64,000 nt of DNA from Alphaproteobacteria bacterium (GTDB taxonomy: Bacteria > Pseudomonadota > Alphaproteobacteria > Micavibrionales > Micavibrionaceae), in assembly GCA_017999645.1 (NCBI GenBank), contig JAGNLJ010000004.1:111414-175413 (forward strand). Direction: 5' to 3'. A program made the position numbers and the translations under genes. Each line of letters opens with the position of its first letter. Position 1 is the stretch's first letter. The notes below the pieces were generated by a model. That model was given only the letters and a program-made list of their open reading frames with translations. It did not search any database and was not told where the DNA came from. Positions 60,250 through 64,000 of the stretch are shown here, in pieces.

Positions 60250-61107
60250 TCAGTGCAGTTTAGCCCATATCCGGCGCTTGACGGCATACATAAGTCCCGC
60301 GAACACCGCGAGGAATATAATGACCTTAATTCCCGTGCGCTTGCGCTCCTCCATGTACGGATCGGCAGACCAAGCGAGGAATTCAACCACGTCGCGTGAA
60401 TATTGATCAACCGTCTGCGGCACATCGTCTTCATACGCAACCTGACCATCAGAGAGCGGCGGCGCCATAGAGATCAGGCTCTGCATCTGGTTATTCCAGT
60501 GCTGGCCGGGTCCGGGCGTGACGCCTTCAGGCGCCGGGCCGAAGCTTGTGAGCACGCCAAAAACATGGTCGGGGCCATGATGGCGCGCCTTGGTGATCAG
60601 CGAAAGATCGGGCGGCAATGCGCCGTTATTCACGGACTTGGCGGCATTATCGTTCGGATACGGCGAAACGAAGTGATCGCTCGGCAGCGCGGCGCGCTCG
60701 AACATTTCGCCTTCGTCGTTCGGGCCGTCGGTGACATTGTATTGCGAGGCGATGTTTTTCACCTGGCCTTCGTCATAGCCGAGATCCTCAAGATTGCGGT
60801 AGTAAACGCGCTTCAGCGAGTGACACGCGGCGCAAACCTCGCGGTAAACTTTCAGGCCGCGCTGAAGAGCGGCGCGGTCATAGCTGCCGAACATGCCGGA
60901 GAAATGCCATTCATTGTGACCGTGCGGTGCGGCGGCATGATGATCGGGCGCATGCGCCTTATCTGCTTCAGCCCCTTCCGGCGGTAATTGGGCGGCGGCC
61001 TCAAGATCGGCGGGTGTGGGCATGGCGTGTTGTTCCGAATCGGCGGCGTAAGCCATCGCGGGAGGCAATGCCAGTAGAGCTATCAATAAAATGTGGCGGG
61101 TGTTCAT
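60250..61107 (-). CDS. petC: Cytochrome c1 subunit of the bc1 complex
   Basis: The 285-residue protein passes electrons from the Rieske protein to cytochrome c. It has a signal peptide ([17 protein letters not shown]), the heme motif CAACH (Cys92, Cys95, His96), a likely methionine ligand in [12 protein letters not shown] and a C-terminal membrane anchor ([18 protein letters not shown]). The segment before the heme domain is unusually His- and Ala-rich (residues 50-68). It overlaps petB by 4 bp. Confidence 0.94.
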   Translation of the reverse strand: MNTRHILLIALLALPPAMAYAADSEQHAMPTPADLEAAAQLPPEGAEADKAHAPDHHAAAPHGHNEWHFSGMFGSYDRAALQRGLKVYREVCAACHSLKRVYYRNLEDLGYDEGQVKNIASQYNVTDGPNDEGEMFERAALPSDHFVSPYPNDNAAKSVNNGALPPDLSLITKARHHGPDHVFGVLTSFGPAPEGVTPGPGQHWNNQMQSLISMAPPLSDGQVAYEDDVPQTVDQYSRDVVEFLAWSADPYMEERKRTGIKVIIFLAVFAGLMYAVKRRIWAKLH

Positions 61108-62414
61108 CGTCTCTTCTCCGACGGAGCGTAGGGTTCCGGGCTTTCGATGATGGGGATGGAAATGCTGGGCGGCAGGTCACGACCTTTTTCATGCTTGTTC
61201 AGGTAAGGAAGAATAGCCAGGAAAAAGCCGTAATAATAAATCGTACCGAGCAAGCCCAGATAACTGAGCGGGATACCAAATTTCACGGCGTCAGCGGGTT
61301 GAGAACCGACATAACCGAGGAAGACGAATACGGCAAGCCAGACCAGCAGCGCAATCCGGTATTGCGGGCGGAAACGCGCAGAACGGATAGGATGGCGATC
61401 AAGCCACGGCAAAACAAAAAGCAGCGCGATTGAGCCGAACATTACTAACACACCGCCGAGTTTTGCGGAGATAATGACAATCTCGGTGAAGGGAATGCCG
61501 ATATTGAAAGTAATGGCGCGGAGCATCGCGTAGAACGGCAGGAAATACCATTCCGGCACGATGTGCGGCGGCGTCACCATCGGGTTTGCAGGCGTGTAGT
61601 TGTCCGGGTGTCCGAGCGCATCGGGCATGAAGAATACGAAGAAGCAGAAGATAACCAGGTAGACCAGCGTGCCGAACGTATCCTTGATCGTGTAGTAAGG
61701 ATGGAACGGAACGGTGTCCTGCGGACCTTTCGTGTCGATGCCGAGCGGGTTGTTCGATCCCACGACATGCAGCGCCCAGATATGCAGGAACACGACAGCG
61801 AAGATCACGAACGGCAGCAGGTAATGCAGCGCGAAGAAACGGTTCAGCGTGGGGTTATCGATTGAGAAACCGCCCCAGAGCAACGTGACAATGCTTTCGC
61901 CCACAACAGGAATGGCGGAGAAGAGATTCGTGATCACGGTTGCGCCCCAGTAGGACATCTGGCCCCACGGCAGAACGTATCCCATGAAAGCTGTCGCCAT
62001 CATCAGCAGGAAAATCAAAACGCCGAGGATCCAGAGAAGTTCGCGGGGCTTTTTGTACGATCCGTAATACATGCCGCGGAAAATGTGGATGTAGACGGCG
62101 ATGAAGAAGAAGGATGCGCCGTTCATGTGCAGGTAACGGATGAGCCAGCCGCCATTGACGTCGCGCATGATGCGCTCGACGCTGTTGAAAGCCATGGCGG
62201 TGTGCGGCGTGTAATGCATCGCGAGCACGATTCCGGTGACAATCATCAGCACCAGCATGATCATGGCGATGGCGCCGAAATTCCAGAAATAGTTGAAGTT
62301 GCGCGGCGTCGGGAATACGCCGTATTCCTTCTGCATCATCGTGAAAATCGGAAGGCGCGAGTCGATCCACTCGACAACCGGATTTTCAAAGGGTGTTCTT
62401 GGTCCGCTTCCCAT
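61104..62414 (-). CDS. petB: Cytochrome b of the bc1 complex
   Basis: The 436-residue protein carries the quinone sites and two b hemes. Visible are the four-helix heme core with histidines ([30 protein letters not shown]), the Qo-site [13 protein letters not shown] (PEWY) and [19 protein letters not shown]. It is separate from petC, as in alphaproteobacteria and mitochondria. It lies 5 bp after petA and overlaps petC by 4 bp. Confidence 0.96.
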   Translation of the reverse strand: MGSGPRTPFENPVVEWIDSRLPIFTMMQKEYGVFPTPRNFNYFWNFGAIAMIMLVLMIVTGIVLAMHYTPHTAMAFNSVERIMRDVNGGWLIRYLHMNGASFFFIAVYIHIFRGMYYGSYKKPRELLWILGVLIFLLMMATAFMGYVLPWGQMSYWGATVITNLFSAIPVVGESIVTLLWGGFSIDNPTLNRFFALHYLLPFVIFAVVFLHIWALHVVGSNNPLGIDTKGPQDTVPFHPYYTIKDTFGTLVYLVIFCFFVFFMPDALGHPDNYTPANPMVTPPHIVPEWYFLPFYAMLRAITFNIGIPFTEIVIISAKLGGVLVMFGSIALLFVLPWLDRHPIRSARFRPQYRIALLVWLAVFVFLGYVGSQPADAVKFGIPLSYLGLLGTIYYYGFFLAILPYLNKHEKGRDLPPSISIPIIESPEPYAPSEKRR

Positions 62415-62419
62415 TTGCT

Positions 62420-62974
62420 CTATCCAATCTTAATAAGCGTGTCAGAGAGGAACGTATAAGGCGGCACTGGAAGATTGAGTGGCGCCGGACCTTTGCGGAT
62501 GCGGCCCGACGTGTCATAGGCCGAACCGTGGCACGGGCAGAACCAGCCATTATATTCGCCCTTGATCTCGCCGGTTTTTTGTCCTTGCGGGATGCAGCCC
62601 AAATGCGTGCAGATACCGACGACGACCAGCCATTCCGCTTTTTGAACCCGGTCTTTGTCCGCCTGCTTGTCGCGCAGTGTCGAAACATCAACCGCTTCCG
62701 CGTCGGCAATTTCCTGCGGGGTGCGACGGCGGATGAACACCGGCTTGCCCTGCCAGGTATAGGTGATCGATTGCCCGACCTGGACTGTCGACAAATCAAC
62801 TTCAATCGTTGAAAGCGCCAATGTGTCTTTTGCGGGATTGAGGGAATTGACGAGCGGCCAGGCAAAAACGCCTGCTCCTACTGCGCCGAATGCCGCTGCT
62901 GTTAACTGGAGAAAATCGCGCCGTGTTTCGCCGTCCTGAGGATGGCCGTGATCGGCTTTCGTGTTGGATGCCAT
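62420..62974 (-). CDS. petA: Rieske iron-sulfur subunit of the bc1 complex
   Basis: The 184-residue protein has a twin-arginine-type N-terminus ([20 protein letters not shown]) that stays as an anchor, and the 2Fe-2S ligands in CTHLGC (Cys122, His124) and CPCHGS (Cys146, His149). ATG at 62974 is chosen; an upstream start would add 21 residues before the Tat motif. It heads the petABC set. Its promoter would lie in 62975-63090, which it shares with the divergent trmL. Confidence 0.95.
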   Translation of the reverse strand: MASNTKADHGHPQDGETRRDFLQLTAAAFGAVGAGVFAWPLVNSLNPAKDTLALSTIEVDLSTVQVGQSITYTWQGKPVFIRRRTPQEIADAEAVDVSTLRDKQADKDRVQKAEWLVVVGICTHLGCIPQGQKTGEIKGEYNGWFCPCHGSAYDTSGRIRKGPAPLNLPVPPYTFLSDTLIKIG

Positions 62975-63090
62975 AATTATACTGAACCGAGGTTTGTTTA
63001 ATCGTGAGACGTTTAATACTTCTCTCTTTATAATCAATCAAGGGTCAAGTATCTACTATCCATGCTAAATTTTGTTGTTTTCCACACAGT

Positions 63091-63546
63091 ATGAAAAAAC
63101 AGGCCATAGCCATGTACCAGCCCGACATCCCGCAGAATGTCGGGGCCATGATGCGGCTGGCGGCCTGCACGGGCGTGGAATTGCACATTATAGAACCCTG
63201 CGGCTTTCCCTGGAACGAGCGGAAAATAAGGCAATCCGGCATGGATTACGTCGATAATATGGACTACGTGCGCCATGAATCCTGGCCAAAATTCCTTGAA
63301 AACATTGCGGCTCGGCGGCTTGTCTTGCTGACGACGAAAGCGGCAGAGCCCTATTACAACTTTGAATTTCAGGACGGCGATATAATACTTGCCGGGCGCG
63401 AAAGCGCCGGGGTGCCGGATGATGTTCATAACGCCGCCCATGCCCGCCTTTTAATACCCATGGCCGGTTCGGCGCGATCCTTGAACGTGGTCAATGCAAC
63501 TTCTATGGTGCTGGGCGAGGCATTGAGGCAGAGAAATGGCAACTGA
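63091..63546 (+). CDS. trmL: tRNA (cytidine/uridine-34 2'-O)-methyltransferase
   Basis: The 151-residue SPOUT enzyme methylates the wobble ribose of certain leucine tRNAs. It has the SPOUT start (MYQPDIPQNVGAMMRLAACTG), the middle AGRESAGVPDDVH and the C-terminal knot SARSLNVVNATSMVLGEALRQ. The length is typical. It overlaps hemF by 11 bp. Confidence 0.95.
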   Translation: MKKQAIAMYQPDIPQNVGAMMRLAACTGVELHIIEPCGFPWNERKIRQSGMDYVDNMDYVRHESWPKFLENIAARRLVLLTTKAAEPYYNFEFQDGDIILAGRESAGVPDDVHNAAHARLLIPMAGSARSLNVVNATSMVLGEALRQRNGN

Positions 63547-64000
63547 AAGAATCACAAACGACAGGCAGAAACAGGCGGCGACATGGTTCCGAAGCCTGCG
63601 CGACCAGATTTGCGCGGAATTCGAGCGTATTGAAAAGGATTTCGGCGAAAAACCGGGCCATTTCGAGCGTAAAAACTGGGACAGGCCCGGCGAAAATAAT
63701 AAAAGTGGGGGGGGCGGCGAAATGTCGATCATGCGCGGTCAGGTTTTTGAAAAGGTCGGGGTGAATATTTCCGAGGTCTGGGGGACATTCCCCGAGGATT
63801 TCCGGGCACAGATTCCCGGTGCAGCTGACAATGGCGGGCAATTCTGGGCGGCGGGCATTTCGCTGGTCGCGCATATGCAATCCCCCCTCGTCCCGGCGGT
63901 GCATATGAATACGCGGATGATCGTGACATCCAAATCACGGTTTGGCGGCGGAGCGGATTTAACGCCGATGATCGCTAATGCGAATGACGCCGAGGATTTC
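63536..64000 (+). CDS. hemF: Aerobic coproporphyrinogen III oxidase, N-terminal part
   Basis: The gene starts at ATG 63536 and runs off the right edge after 155 codons. HemF removes two carboxyl groups from coproporphyrinogen III in heme synthesis, using oxygen. The sequence has the family blocks GGGGEMSIMRGQVFEKVGVN, VWGTFPEDF, AGISLVAHMQSPLVPAVHMN and RFGGGADLTPM. The presence of the oxygen-dependent enzyme fits an organism with a bc1 respiratory chain. Confidence 0.95.
   Translation, partial: MATERITNDRQKQAATWFRSLRDQICAEFERIEKDFGEKPGHFERKNWDRPGENNKSGGGGEMSIMRGQVFEKVGVNISEVWGTFPEDFRAQIPGAADNGGQFWAAGISLVAHMQSPLVPAVHMNTRMIVTSKSRFGGGADLTPMIANANDAEDF

Overview
The window looks like chromosomal DNA of an alphaproteobacterium. 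The case rests on gene content: a TrcR-type DUF1013 regulator, DUF1192 and DUF465 proteins, an unfused cytochrome bc1 operon (petABC), a GMP reductase, BtaA/BtaB betaine-lipid genes, and CtrA (TTAA-N7-TTAA) and CcrM (GANTC) signatures. Genus cannot be fixed from sequence alone; a Rhodospirillales- or Micavibrio-like lineage would fit, but that is inference. Most of the window is housekeeping, with a hypothetical-rich stretch of small membrane and secreted proteins at about 40.4-46 kb.

Layout: 0-2.4 kb holds a truncated unknown gene and a lipase. 2.4-8.7 kb holds yqeY, then carA, a beta carbonic anhydrase, carB and greA. 8.7-15 kb holds an Lrp regulator, an ELM1-family protein, trxB, a LysR regulator, a probable small RNA, a patatin and an aspartate aminotransferase. 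15-18.6 kb holds envelope genes (a flippase-like membrane protein, an O-antigen-ligase-like protein and a sugar-kinase-like phosphotransferase). 18.6-28.5 kb holds mfd, btaA-btaB, sdhE, a DUF2157 membrane pair and recG. 28.5-36.1 kb is a leftward series: ssb, DUF2059, gyrA, acyltransferase, methyltransferase, coaD, tRNA-Lys, DUF502, cysE. 37.5-40.4 kb is uvrA. 40.5-46.6 kb holds small membrane or secreted proteins, tRNA-Leu, an exported HAD protein with dsbB, and an HNH nuclease. 46.9-56.4 kb holds an esterase, an XRE regulator with its operator, a nitrilase, a UbiH-type hydroxylase, comF, an unusual 877-residue methyltransferase fusion, an NDUFAF5-like methyltransferase and guaC. 56.6-64 kb holds trcR, a DUF465 gene with a striking CtrA/CcrM regulatory region, an ALDH7-type dehydrogenase, petABC, trmL and the start of hemF.

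Points of most interest are: (1) a 302-bp intergenic region with three phased TTAA half-sites, a perfect TATAAT and nine GANTC sites; (2) a carbonic anhydrase built into the carA-carB operon; (3) the 877-residue methyltransferase with two apparent degenerate Nudix-like modules; (4) a 32-bp duplication of the dsbB 5' end that supplies the start of an exported HAD gene; (5) a hairpin repeat inserted in frame in the ELM1 gene; and (6) a candidate regulatory RNA with CUCCC motifs. No CRISPR array, insertion sequence or intact prophage was seen.
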